Below, piece by piece: positions 48,828-56,800 of a stretch of DNA of 64,000 nt. The notes below the pieces were generated by a model. That model did no database searches and was not told the DNA's origin. It saw only the letters and a list, made by a program, of their open reading frames with translations. The stretch's first letter is position 1; the number at the start of each line of letters is the position of its first letter. Source of the DNA: Actinacidiphila glaucinigra (GTDB lineage: Bacteria; Actinomycetota; Actinomycetes; Streptomycetales; Streptomycetaceae). A program made the translations under genes and the position numbers. The stretch is taken from contig NZ_FZOF01000006.1 in assembly GCF_900188405.1 (NCBI RefSeq), positions 186,001 to 250,000 on the forward strand. The letters run 5' to 3'.

Positions 48828-51217
48828 GCACCACCCACCCCTCCCCCGGCGGCGGCACCCTCGCCACCTGGGTCCGCGACCTCGGCCTGGGCATCCGCTT
48901 CGCGGTGACCGGCGGCCGCGAGGGCTGGACCCGCACCCTGCTCACCGCGGTCGGCGTCGGCCTCGGAGTGGCGATGCTGCTGCTGGCGGCCGCCGTGCCG
49001 GCCATGATGGGCGCCCGCAACGACCGCGGCTACGACCGGGACTACTCCTGGTTCAACGAGCCGCCGAAGCGGACCGCCAGCACCGTGCTGTTCGCGCCGG
49101 CCGACACCAGCTTCCGCGACGACTCCATCCGCGGTCTGCTCCTCAAGGCCGACGGCGACCGGCCGGTGCTGCCGCCGGGCGTCGAGGCGATGCCCGCGTC
49201 CGGCGAGATGGTGGTCTCCCCCGCGCTGAAGAAGCTGCTCGACCAGCCCGGCAGCAAGCTGCTGCGGGAACGGCTGGACTACCGCCCCGCCGGCGTCATC
49301 GGCGACCAGGGACTGCTCGGGCCCGCCGAACTGGCCTACTACGCGGGCAGCGACAAGCTCGTCGCGCGGAGCCAGGACGGGTCCACCGGGAACGCCACCC
49401 GCATCCCGCACTTCGGGCGCGGCGAGTCGAAGCCCGAGCCCCTGGGCGGCGTGCTGACCATGCTGGTCATCATCATCGTCGTGGTGCTGCTGATGCCGGT
49501 GGCCGTCTTCATCGGCACCGCCGTCCGCTTCGGCGGCGAACGCCGGGACCGGCGGCTGGCCGCGCTGCGGCTGGTCGGCGCGGACAGCAGGACGACGCGG
49601 CGGATCGCGGCCGGGGAAGCGCTTTTCGGATCGCTGCTCGGACTCGTCGTGGGCACGGGGATCTTCCTGATAACCCGGCAGTTCTCGACCGAGGTGACGC
49701 TGTACGACATCAGCGTCTTCCCGTACGACATCACGCCCGGTCCCGGGCTGGCGGCCCTGGTGGCGCTGGCGGTTCCCGGCGCGGCCGTCGCGGTCACCCT
49801 GCTGGCGATGCGCGGCATCGCCGTCGAGCCGCTCGGCGTGGTGCGCAAGGCCACGGCGCAGAAGCGGCGGCTGTGGTGGCGCCTGCTGATCCCGCTGGCC
49901 GGGCTCGGACTGCTGGCTCCGCTGTTCGGGACCGTCTCCCAGGAAGACGCCGGGGTCAACCCCTACCAGGTGACGGCCGGTGTGGTCCTGCTGCTGGTCG
50001 GTCTCACCACCGTGCTGCCCTGGCTGGTCGAGTCCGTCGTCGGCCGCTTCCGCGGCGGCCCGCTGCCCTGGCAGCTGGCCACGCGGCGCGTCCAGCTCGA
50101 CAGCAGTGCCGCCGCCCGCATGGTCAGCGGTGTCACCGTCGCCGTCGCGGGGGCGATAGCCCTCCAGTCGCTCTTCACGGGGGTGCAGAGCGACTTCGTC
50201 ACGGCGACCGGCGACGACCCGGACCGCGCCCAGCTCAGCGTCTCGCAGTCCGTCGACAGCGGGGCGCAGGCGCAGCGCGTGGAGAAGGCCTTCGCCGACA
50301 CCCCGGGCATCCGCGACGTGCTCGGCGTCATCCAGGACGACGCCGTCCAGGGAAACGCCTCGACGCTGAAGTCCGAGGACATCACTTACGCGACCCTCGT
50401 CGTGGGGGACTGCGCGACGCTGCGCGAACTCGCCCGCGTCGGGGCCGGCTGCGCCGACGGCGACGTGTTCCTGGTCCAGGATCCGGGAGGCTACGGCGAC
50501 ATGAGCTTCGCCAAGCCCGGCGACACGCTCGACCTCAACACACCGGTCACGGACAAGTACACCGGCACGCCGCAGCCGTGGCGCATCCCGGCCGACGCCC
50601 GCACGGCTCGGTCCCGCGTCTCGCCGGACGGGGAACAGACGTGGGGTGTGCTGGCCACCCCCGCCGCCCTGGACGTGGCGGCACTGCCCTCGCCCAGCGT
50701 CCGGCTCATGCTCCGGACCGACCCGGGATCGCCGGACGCCGTCGAACACGCCCGCAACACCGCGGCGCGGATCGACCCCACGCTCACCGTCTTCGAGCTG
50801 ACCGCCACCCACGAGTCCCGCAAGTTCACGACCATCCGGCGCGGACTGTTCATCGGCGCCACGGCGACCCTGGCCCTGATCGGCGCCAGCCTGCTGGTCT
50901 CCATGCTGGAGCAACTGCGCGAGCGCAGGAAGCTGCTGGCCGTCCTGGTCGCCTTCGGCACCCGGCGGTCCGTGCTCGGGCTGTCGGTGCTCTGGCAGAC
51001 CGCGCTGCCGGTCGCCCTGGGGCTCGCCCTCGCCATCGTCGGCGGTGCCGGTCTCGGCGCCGTCCTGCGGACGATGGTGGGTGAGAGCCCCCATGTCGAC
51101 TGGGCGAGCGTGGGCGTCATGACGGGTGCCGGCGCGGGGGTGGTCGTCCTGGTCACCCTGCTGAGCCTGCCGCCGCTGTGGCGCATGATGCGGCCGGACG
51201 GGCTGCGCACCGAGTGA
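48824..51217 (+). CDS. FtsX-like ABC permease
   Basis: 797 residues. An N-terminal membrane helix near residue 45, a large extracellular domain, three helices near residues 205-335, one or more in the middle, a second extracellular domain and three C-terminal helices near 680-790. Each half ends in a FtsX-like domain (RDRRLAALRLVGADSRTTRR; LRERRKLLAVLVAFGTRRSV). Together with the coupled ATPase it forms an exporter, likely for an antibiotic or peptide sensed by the PadR protein. The substrate is unknown. It ends in a bidirectional hairpin. Confidence 0.93.
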   Translation: MSTTHPSPGGGTLATWVRDLGLGIRFAVTGGREGWTRTLLTAVGVGLGVAMLLLAAAVPAMMGARNDRGYDRDYSWFNEPPKRTASTVLFAPADTSFRDDSIRGLLLKADGDRPVLPPGVEAMPASGEMVVSPALKKLLDQPGSKLLRERLDYRPAGVIGDQGLLGPAELAYYAGSDKLVARSQDGSTGNATRIPHFGRGESKPEPLGGVLTMLVIIIVVVLLMPVAVFIGTAVRFGGERRDRRLAALRLVGADSRTTRRIAAGEALFGSLLGLVVGTGIFLITRQFSTEVTLYDISVFPYDITPGPGLAALVALAVPGAAVAVTLLAMRGIAVEPLGVVRKATAQKRRLWWRLLIPLAGLGLLAPLFGTVSQEDAGVNPYQVTAGVVLLLVGLTTVLPWLVESVVGRFRGGPLPWQLATRRVQLDSSAAARMVSGVTVAVAGAIALQSLFTGVQSDFVTATGDDPDRAQLSVSQSVDSGAQAQRVEKAFADTPGIRDVLGVIQDDAVQGNASTLKSEDITYATLVVGDCATLRELARVGAGCADGDVFLVQDPGGYGDMSFAKPGDTLDLNTPVTDKYTGTPQPWRIPADARTARSRVSPDGEQTWGVLATPAALDVAALPSPSVRLMLRTDPGSPDAVEHARNTAARIDPTLTVFELTATHESRKFTTIRRGLFIGATATLALIGASLLVSMLEQLRERRKLLAVLVAFGTRRSVLGLSVLWQTALPVALGLALAIVGGAGLGAVLRTMVGESPHVDWASVGVMTGAGAGVVVLVTLLSLPPLWRMMRPDGLRTE

Positions 51218-51223
51218 CCCCGG

Positions 51224-51251
51224 GCGGTTCGCCCGTCAGCGGGCGAACCGC
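51224..51251. terminator. Bidirectional terminator, FtsX permease / oxyR
   Basis: Perfect 12-bp stem GCGGTTCGCCCG (51224-51235) and CGGGCGAACCGC (51240-51251). The 4-nt loop contains the oxyR stop codon (51236-51238), so the hairpin's right arm is the end of oxyR. Confidence 0.85.
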
Positions 51252-52138
51252 ACCGGAAGCGGTTTCAGGGCACCGCGCAGCGCGGAGGCGAAAGCCTCGA
51301 ACTCCTCCGCGCGCGCGGTGCCCGCGCGCATCGCCAGCGCGATCCGCCGCGACGGCGCCGGGTCGGCGAAGAACCCCGTGGCCAGGTCCGCGCTGCGTCC
51401 GGTCTCCACCGGGACCGCCGTCCTCGGCAGCAGCGTCACCCCGAGCCCGCCAGCCACCAGTTGCACCAGCGTGGACAGCCCCGCCGCGGTCGTGGTGGCG
51501 GTCGCCCCCTCGGTGCGGCCCGCCTCCCGGCAGACGTCCAGCGCCTGGTCGCGCAGGCAGTGGCCCTCCTCCAGCAGCAGCAGATCCAGCTGCCGCAGGG
51601 CCGCCCTGGGGATGTCCGTCCGTCCGGCCAGCCAGTGGTCCCGCGGGGTGACCAGGACGAAGTCCTCGTCGAAGAGCGGCAGTTCGGCGACGGAGGGAAC
51701 ACCGAGCGGGACGGCGAGGAGCAGCAGGTCCAGCCGGCCCGCCGCGAGGCCGTCCAGCAGCGAGGACGTCTGCTCCTCGTGCACCTGGAGGTCGAGTTCC
51801 GGGTACGCGCCGTGGACCAGCCGCAGCACGGTCGGCAGCAGATACGGCGCGACCGTGGGGATCACCCCGAGCCGCAGCACCCCGGTGAAGGGCGCACGCG
51901 CCGCCTCCGCCTCGTCCAGCAGGTCCCCGAGCGCCTCCAGCACCGCGTGCGCCCGGACCGCGACGCGCTCCCCCGCCGAGGTCAGCAGCACCTTGCGGGT
52001 CGTGCGCTCCACGAGCACCACTCCGAGCGCCTCCTCCAGCGCGGCGACCGCCCCGGACAGCGCCGGCTGGCTCGTCCCGATCGCCGAGGCCGCGTCCCTG
52101 AAGTGCAGGTGCTCGGCGACCGCCGCGAAGGCCCGCAA
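51236..52138 (-). CDS. oxyR: LysR-family regulator OxyR; canonical start codon missing
   Basis: At least 300 residues. LysR helix-turn-helix FRDAASAIGTSQPALSGAVAAL and an effector domain with two cysteines placed as in OxyR (EEGHCLRDQALDVCREAG), where peroxide forms a disulfide. It stands divergent from ahpC, the usual actinobacterial arrangement. The coordinate given is a TTG (52138), the only standard start, but it has no ribosome site and trims the HTH. Fifteen codons upstream, at 52183, ATC follows GGAGG by 5 nt and gives the family-like N-terminus SSQRTSRRQPSLSQLRAFAA. Either a non-standard start, a mutated ATG or a sequence error is likely. Confidence 0.85.
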   Translation of the reverse strand: MRAFAAVAEHLHFRDAASAIGTSQPALSGAVAALEEALGVVLVERTTRKVLLTSAGERVAVRAHAVLEALGDLLDEAEAARAPFTGVLRLGVIPTVAPYLLPTVLRLVHGAYPELDLQVHEEQTSSLLDGLAAGRLDLLLLAVPLGVPSVAELPLFDEDFVLVTPRDHWLAGRTDIPRAALRQLDLLLLEEGHCLRDQALDVCREAGRTEGATATTTAAGLSTLVQLVAGGLGVTLLPRTAVPVETGRSADLATGFFADPAPSRRIALAMRAGTARAEEFEAFASALRGALKPLPVRFAR

Positions 52139-52183
52139 CTGGGACAGACTGGGCTGGCGCCGGCTCGTGCGCTGACTGCTGAT

Positions 52184-52451
52184 AACCGCCTCCGATCAAG
52201 CGCTTCCCAGTCTAGTTGCGCGGGCGATCAATGGCCGCAGGAGCCCGGCCGCCGCTGGCATCAGCCCTGTGGCACCGGTCACTGTGCGCAGCGGGTCGGC
52301 GCAACCTCACTCGTCGATAAGAGGTGCCGATCAATGCGACCCGTCGGGACGATTTCACTGATCAATGGGCTCATGGCAGGGTGATCGGGACCCATCGAGG
52401 GACCGCCGCGGCCACCCCGCGCCCGGGTCCCGACCCTCACTAGGAGTGTGC
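52184..52451. promoter_or_regulatory. oxyR-ahpC divergent control region
   Basis: It contains GATCAATG three times (52226-52233, 52329-52336, 52360-52367) and a related GATCAAG at 52194-52200. OxyR is the expected binder. The ahpC start is served by TAGGAG at 52441-52446. Confidence 0.5.
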
Positions 52452-52598
52452 GTGCTCACCGTCGGTGACAAGTTCCCCCTGTTCGAACTGACCGCCTGTG
52501 TGGACCTCGACCCCGAGAAGGCCTTCGCCCAGATCGACCACAAGTCGTACGAGGGCAAGTGGAAGGTCTACTTCGCGTGGCCGAAGGACAGCGAATAA
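52452..52598 (+). pseudogene. ahpC: ahpC, truncated after 48 codons by an integrated element
   Basis: The GTG at 52452 has TAGGAG 5 nt upstream. The translation (MLTVGDKFPLFELTACVDLD... ending KWKVYFAWPKDSE) is the clear start of alkyl hydroperoxide reductase C. The family continues FAWPKDFTFVCPTE; here the frame leaves the family exactly after FAWPKD and stops at SE. The peroxidatic cysteine of FVCPT and all the catalytic and dimer regions are therefore missing. The break coincides with the start of the integrase-bearing element; the rest of ahpC is expected at its far end, outside the window. Confidence 0.85.
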
Positions 52599-52660
52599 CC
52601 CACCTTGTGGAAGCTCATCTTCCGCATGTGATAATCGCTCTCTGATGGCGCTCGCAGGCC
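52565..52660. other. Probable attL of the integrative element, in ahpC
   Basis: The last chromosomal bases are around 52570-52592, within codons for YFAWPKD; bases after that are no longer ahpC. The new sequence has a short inverted repeat (GGAAG-CTCAT-CTTCC, about 52606-52620), as serine-integrase attP arms often do. The exact crossover pair cannot be fixed without attR. Confidence 0.55.
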
Positions 52661-52711
52661 GCTGACCAGCGGAAATGATCAACAGGTCAGCGAACGAGCG
52701 CAGGGAGCACG

Positions 52712-54304
52712 ATGACACCGATAGCCGTAGCCGACACGATCCACTCGGACATGCTCGTCCCCCTCGGTATGTACCGACGGGTCTCCGAGGACAAGACCCT
52801 GAAGGGTCGCACCTCGACGTGGCGTGAGATCGAGGAGCAGGTCAAGGAGCAGGAGAGCGCGATCCGCGCCTTCGCGAAGACCCTCCCCTTCGAGGCCGCC
52901 ATCACGCGGGACTACTGCGACAACAACACGCCGGCATCGGACCCCTTCATCATCCGAGACGACTTCGAGCGCATGCTCAAGGATCTCGAAGCCGGAGTGA
53001 TCCGAGGCATCCTCTTCCTGCACTCGGACCGGCTCGCCCGCCTCGTCTACGACGCCGCCCGCGTGTGCCGCGTCTTCGAGATGAACCCGGAGTACGTCGG
53101 CCTGTCCGTCGAGGGCAGTGTCGACCTCTCGACCGTCGAGGGTCGAGGCATGTTCGTCATGCAGGCCACCGTGGGCAACATGGAGATCGGCAACATCAAG
53201 CGGCGTGTGACCCGCACGAACCGCCGCGTCGCAGAGAAGGGCGTCATGCACGGGGCGCCCCGCCCGTTCGGCTGGAACGACGACCGGCGGACCCTGCACA
53301 ACGAAGAGGCGAAGATCGTCCGTGACGCCATCCTCGCCATCCCCGGCGGGTACACGGTCGCCGACTTCAAGCGGAAGCTCACCGAGTACGGGTACGTCCC
53401 GAAGCAGACGAAACGATCCGGCGAGGGCCGCCGCGCGATCCAGCACAGCGCCGCCGAGGCCATCCTGATCAACCCTCGCGTAGCCGGGTACCGGCTGCAC
53501 GTACCCGAGTCCGTCCGGCGGAGCGCGAAGGCTCGCCTGTGGCTCCCGGACTTCATCACCTACAAGGACGGGAAGCCGGTCGTCGGCGACTGGGAGGCCA
53601 TCACCACACACGACGAGTGGAAGGCCGCGACGGACGAGATCAAGGCTCGCAAGGCGGCCAACAAGACGGGCCTCAAGGGCAAGAAGCACACCACCACGGC
53701 CACGCACCTGTGCTCGGGGATCGCGCGTTGCGGGAAGTGCTCCACGCCGATGTGGTCGAACCCGTACTCGGAGAAGCACCACCCCACGGCGTTCAAGCTG
53801 TACGGCTTCCGGTACGCCTGCCTGACGAGTCAGGGCGGGTGCGGAGGAGTCACGCGCGTGGGGCCGCCGGTCGACACGTTCGTCGAGCACGCGTTCCTCG
53901 CTCACACGAACCGCGGGCTCGGGGATTCCGTCGAGAAGGCTGCGCAGCTCGACGAGTCGATTCACGACAGCCGCCTTGACGAGATCGCGGACGAGATCGC
54001 CGACGTGAACGAGCGGCGGCGCGTGAAACGGATCTCGACCTCGGCCGCCCTGGACATGATCGAGGAGCTGGAGGCCGAGCGGGATGCACTCCTCTCGGAG
54101 CGGGGGAAGATCGCGCTCCAGAAGCGGCAACAGGCGCTGCTCAGTCCGGAGGCCCTGTCGGACTGGGAGAACCTGACCATGTCGGAGAAGCGGGCGCGGC
54201 TCAAGACGAGCATCCGGGCCGTGATCGTGCACCCGTCCGGCAGGGGTAAGCGGTTCGACGAGGATCTGATCGAGATCGTCTGGAAGGACAACCCGGCCGC
54301 CTGA
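52712..54304 (+). CDS. int: Large serine recombinase (integrase)
   Basis: 530 residues. The resolvase domain has the nucleophile Ser25 (MYRRVSEDKT), arginines in FLHSDRLARLVYD, and GNMEIGNIKRRVTRTNRRVAEKG (helix E). The recombinase domain spans about 165-290 (GAPRPFGWND, NPRVAGYRL). A zinc ribbon has CSGIARCGKCSTP and YACLTSQGGCGG, followed by a long coiled coil (about 400-470). It catalyses attP-attB integration; a separate directionality factor would allow excision. GGGAG lies 7 nt before the ATG. It is next to the ahpC break, the standard place for a phage integrase. Confidence 0.95.
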   Translation: MTPIAVADTIHSDMLVPLGMYRRVSEDKTLKGRTSTWREIEEQVKEQESAIRAFAKTLPFEAAITRDYCDNNTPASDPFIIRDDFERMLKDLEAGVIRGILFLHSDRLARLVYDAARVCRVFEMNPEYVGLSVEGSVDLSTVEGRGMFVMQATVGNMEIGNIKRRVTRTNRRVAEKGVMHGAPRPFGWNDDRRTLHNEEAKIVRDAILAIPGGYTVADFKRKLTEYGYVPKQTKRSGEGRRAIQHSAAEAILINPRVAGYRLHVPESVRRSAKARLWLPDFITYKDGKPVVGDWEAITTHDEWKAATDEIKARKAANKTGLKGKKHTTTATHLCSGIARCGKCSTPMWSNPYSEKHHPTAFKLYGFRYACLTSQGGCGGVTRVGPPVDTFVEHAFLAHTNRGLGDSVEKAAQLDESIHDSRLDEIADEIADVNERRRVKRISTSAALDMIEELEAERDALLSERGKIALQKRQQALLSPEALSDWENLTMSEKRARLKTSIRAVIVHPSGRGKRFDEDLIEIVWKDNPAA

Positions 54305-54317
54305 GCCGGGGAAAGGG

Positions 54318-54353
54318 GAAGACCCCCCTCCCTACTTCGGGCGGGGGGTCTTC
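54318..54353. terminator. Bidirectional terminator, integrase / leftward module
   Basis: GAAGACCCCCC (54318-54328) pairs perfectly with GGGGGGTCTTC (54343-54353), and TCT follows. The stop codon of the leftward small gene (54332-54334) is in the loop. Confidence 0.85.
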
Positions 54354-54466
54354 TCTGTGGGCTTCAAGCCCCACTGCTTCATCACCACGCGACGCCAGGC
54401 GTCGTTACGTACGGGCGCATTGGCCAACTGTCGTTCCGTCCACGCTTCGAGTCGCTCGGGGGTCAC
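54332..54466 (-). CDS. Small phage protein coupled to thyX
   Basis: 44 residues, VTPERLEAWTERQLANAPVR and then a basic, tryptophan-containing end. The GTG overlaps the thyX stop (GTGA), so it is translated from the same mRNA. Too short for most annotation pipelines. It is the last gene of the leftward module; its stop lies in the loop of the shared terminator. Function unknown. Confidence 0.7.
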   Translation of the reverse strand: MTPERLEAWTERQLANAPVRNDAWRRVVMKQWGLKPTEKTPRPK

Positions 54467-55176
54467 GGGGCGACCCTCCCGTTCGCCTGGAAGGCCGCGT
54501 ACGTGACCGGCATCAGCTCGGCAAAGATCGCCTCGACCTGTTCGGCACACATCGCGATCTCGCGCTGAGGGTGGGAGGGGAAGCGGGCGGCCTCCTCCTC
54601 GGTGCGGAGGCTGAGGAAGTGCATCAGGCTCCGTGCGTTCAGCGTGACGTACATGGACGAGTAGATGCTGACCGGCAGGACGGATCGGGCGACCTCGCGG
54701 GCGATGCCCTCGCCGAGCATCTCGCGGTAGTAGGCCCACGCCTCGTACGCGCTCATCTCGATGGAGCGGCGGGCGGTGTACCGCTGCATGCGGGTGCCGG
54801 GCTCGAAGGTGTATCGGCCGGGCCTGCCGACCTGGACGACCTTGCGGTCATCCGCCGGCAGGTAGAAGACGGGCTTCAGCTCGCGGTACCGGGCCGACTC
54901 CTCGTTGTACGAGGCCACGCGGTGACGCTGCCACTCGCGGAGGACGAAGATCGGCGCCTCGACGTACAGCGTCATGGAGTTGTGCTCGAAGGGCGAGCCG
55001 TGACGATCCCGCATGAGGAAGTTGATCAGGCCCTTCTCGGCCGGGCCGAAGGTGCCGGTCGGCAGGGACTCGGCACCCTTCGTCGAGACTCGGGCGGCGA
55101 ACACCACGTCCTCGTCAGCCGCGGAGTGCTTGACGAGCTGGACGGTCATGTCGTCGCGGAAGGTGGGGTCGGTCAC
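54463..55176 (-). CDS. thyX: Flavin-dependent thymidylate synthase
   Basis: 237 residues. The ThyX signature RHRVASYNEESARY is at residues 84-97. LPVSIYSSMYVTLNARSLMHFLSLR covers the FAD/dUMP region with the conserved NARSLxHFxxLR. It makes dTMP from dUMP with methylenetetrahydrofolate and NADPH. A phage copy supplies dTMP during replication independently of the host enzyme. AAGGAG lies 7 nt before the GTG at 55176. A stoperator-like motif sits at 55193-55206 just upstream. Confidence 0.95.
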   Translation of the reverse strand: MTDPTFRDDMTVQLVKHSAADEDVVFAARVSTKGAESLPTGTFGPAEKGLINFLMRDRHGSPFEHNSMTLYVEAPIFVLREWQRHRVASYNEESARYRELKPVFYLPADDRKVVQVGRPGRYTFEPGTRMQRYTARRSIEMSAYEAWAYYREMLGEGIAREVARSVLPVSIYSSMYVTLNARSLMHFLSLRTEEEAARFPSHPQREIAMCAEQVEAIFAELMPVTYAAFQANGRVAP

Positions 55177-55192
55177 GGGTTTTCTCCTTGAG

Positions 55193-55206
55193 TCACAGGT
55201 TTACAG
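55193..55206 (+). promoter_or_regulatory. Stoperator-like motif 1
   Basis: TCACAGGTTTACAG, between thyX and the stop of the preceding gene. Confidence 0.5.
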
Positions 55207-55449
55207 TCAGGCCGCGTTTCGGGCGGCCCATTCCTCGTAGGACCGCCGGGACTGCTTCGTGAGGTGCCACATGCCGTAGTCGCACTGGTAGGCACGGTTC
55301 TCGCGGTCGATCGGTCCGTGGTGCTCGAAGCGGGCGGCGTGACGGTCGCGCTTGGCCTGGGCCCGGCCGAGTGCCTTCTCGGCGGCACGGCGGTCCGGGA
55401 AGGCCCGCTTGTCGGAGCACTCGCAGGACTGGAAGTCGACGGTCTTCAT
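55207..55449 (-). CDS. Small phage protein with CxC motif
   Basis: 80 residues starting MKTVDFQSCECSDKRAFPDR, basic and helical in the middle (AEKALGRAQAKRDRHAARFE), with a C-terminal YQCDYGMWHLTKQSRRSYEEW. Three cysteines and two or more histidines could bind zinc. GAAGGAGAG precedes the ATG. It lies directly upstream of thyX, separated only by a stoperator-like motif. Function unknown. Confidence 0.75.
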   Translation of the reverse strand: MKTVDFQSCECSDKRAFPDRRAAEKALGRAQAKRDRHAARFEHHGPIDRENRAYQCDYGMWHLTKQSRRSYEEWAARNAA

Positions 55450-55468
55450 AGTGGTCTCTCCTTCGGTT

Positions 55469-55720
55469 TCAGTGGCGGGCGATGATGCTGCGGTTACGGG
55501 CCATGCGCATGTACGTCAGGACGGTCTGACGCTCTACGTCGAGGTAGGCGGCGAGGTGTCGGGCGGGGTTGAGTACCCCGTCGATCTCGGCCTTCAGGTA
55601 GTGCTCGGCCAGGCGGACGAGGAAGGCATTCGGCACGGGGCCAGTCCCCCGGAGGGCCTTCAGCTCGGCGATGTCGGCCTCGGTCATCTTGGGGGCGCGG
55701 AGGATCTCGTGCACGGTCAT
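55469..55720 (-). CDS. Small phage protein, HTH-like
   Basis: 83 residues. The second half (NPARHLAAYLDVERQTVLTYMRMARNR) has the spacing of a helix-turn-helix, so DNA binding is possible. The first half is acidic and helical (MTEADIAELKALRGTGPVPN). The ATG at 55720 has a modest GGAAG upstream. No close family recognised. Confidence 0.65.
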   Translation of the reverse strand: MTVHEILRAPKMTEADIAELKALRGTGPVPNAFLVRLAEHYLKAEIDGVLNPARHLAAYLDVERQTVLTYMRMARNRSIIARH

Positions 55721-55738
55721 GGTGGCTTCCGTTCTGTG

Positions 55739-56170
55739 TCATGACGCCCGGAACTTGTCGCACGGGCAGGTAGGTATCTGGCAGGCGCCTCGGGAGTTGC
55801 CGGCCATCGAGTGAGTGAAGGGCGCGTGGCCGCATTCGGGGTGGAAGCACCAGCCCTTCCAGCCCTTCTTGCCGTCCACGTTGGCGAGCATCGCGCCGGG
55901 GGCGTAGAGCTTGACCATGTGGCCAGAGCCGCCGATCGAGAGCTTGTTCGCGAAGGCTTTGACCTCGACCTCGCTCGCGAACGGCCCCCAGTTCAGGCCG
56001 CGGCGACCGTCCTTCCAGGTGTGGACGAGGGCGATCCAGTCCCGCATCTGGAGGATCTCGCCGACCTCCTTGATTACGGCCTTGGCCATCTGGTCGGCGC
56101 TCTCGAAGGTGGGGTCCTCCAAGAGCGCCTTGACCGCCTCGACCTCTTCCTTGCGGGGGGTGATTCTCAT
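55739..56170 (-). CDS. Hypothetical phage protein with C-terminal zinc-ligand cluster
   Basis: 143 residues. The N-terminal 60 residues are helical (KEEVEAVKALLEDPTFESADQM). The C-terminal end carries CFHPECGH and CQIPTCPC, four or five cysteines with histidines, consistent with a zinc finger. The middle includes NWGPFASEVEVKAFANKL, which resembles short SPOR- or DUF-like segments. Function unknown; the stop is 19 nt before the ATG of the HTH-like gene. Confidence 0.7.
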   Translation of the reverse strand: MRITPRKEEVEAVKALLEDPTFESADQMAKAVIKEVGEILQMRDWIALVHTWKDGRRGLNWGPFASEVEVKAFANKLSIGGSGHMVKLYAPGAMLANVDGKKGWKGWCFHPECGHAPFTHSMAGNSRGACQIPTCPCDKFRAS

Positions 56171-56191
56171 GGTCTCACCCTAACACCATGA

Positions 56192-56205
56192 CCACACGTT
56201 TACAT
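56192..56205 (+). promoter_or_regulatory. Stoperator-like motif 2
   Basis: CCACACGTTTACAT, at the stop of the dNMP kinase gene and before the next start. A weaker related stretch (CTCACCCTAACACC) lies at about 56174-56187. Confidence 0.45.
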
Positions 56206-56763
56206 GACGAGCGGGATGAGCTGCATCACACGGTCGTGGAGCTGGGCGAGGCTGCCATCGTTGCGGATCACGTCGTCGAAGAGGTATCCGGCGAGGGCGT
56301 TCTCGCTCTCGTGGCCCGGCTCGCCGACCGTGGTCAGGTCCGGCCGCTCGATCGCGACGACCAGGCCGCCACGCTTCCGGATCGCGTCGGCCTCGTTGGG
56401 GAAGCGCACGTCCGTGATGACGGTCGGCCCCCACGTCCCGAAGGTGCGGAAGAGGGCGTTCACCCACACGTCCTCGCCGAGGCTCGCCCGGCCGCCCTCG
56501 GTGCCGAGGCGCTGGAGGTAGACGCGGACCTCGGGGAACACCTGCTTGACCTCCTCCCATCCATAGGTGTCGACCTCGTACTTCAGGGAGGTGAACCCGT
56601 CGCGGTACGAGGAGTCGTCGAGGACGGGGTTCATCGCGTAGAGCATGGCCCGCACGTTGTCCGCGAAGGCTCGGCGGGTCCATCCCGCGTCGAGGAGGGC
56701 CTGTGCGGCGGCGTCCTTGCCGGAGCGGGCCTTGCCGGCGAATCCGATCAGGGGGGCGTTCAC
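56200..56763 (-). CDS. Deoxynucleoside monophosphate kinase (phage type)
   Basis: 187 residues. P-loop GFAGKARSGKD at residues 7-17, then RAFADNVRAML and YLQRLGTEGGRASLGEDVWV with VITDVRFPNEADAIRKRGG, the pattern of T4 gp1-like and actinophage dNMP kinases. It phosphorylates dNMPs, including the dTMP made by ThyX, for phage DNA synthesis. GTG start at 56763 with AAAGGAAC upstream. Nearby genes of the same strand form the replication-supply group of the element. Confidence 0.88.
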   Translation of the reverse strand: MNAPLIGFAGKARSGKDAAAQALLDAGWTRRAFADNVRAMLYAMNPVLDDSSYRDGFTSLKYEVDTYGWEEVKQVFPEVRVYLQRLGTEGGRASLGEDVWVNALFRTFGTWGPTVITDVRFPNEADAIRKRGGLVVAIERPDLTTVGEPGHESENALAGYLFDDVIRNDGSLAQLHDRVMQLIPLVM

Positions 56764-56800
56764 TGGGGGTTCCTTTCGATCAGGTCGATACGGGGGGCGG

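Noticed and set aside
52365..52451. Upstream start for the ahpC fragment at 52365
   Set aside because: The family N-terminus begins at the GTG at 52452, which has a good ribosome site; the extra 29 codons are promoter sequence.
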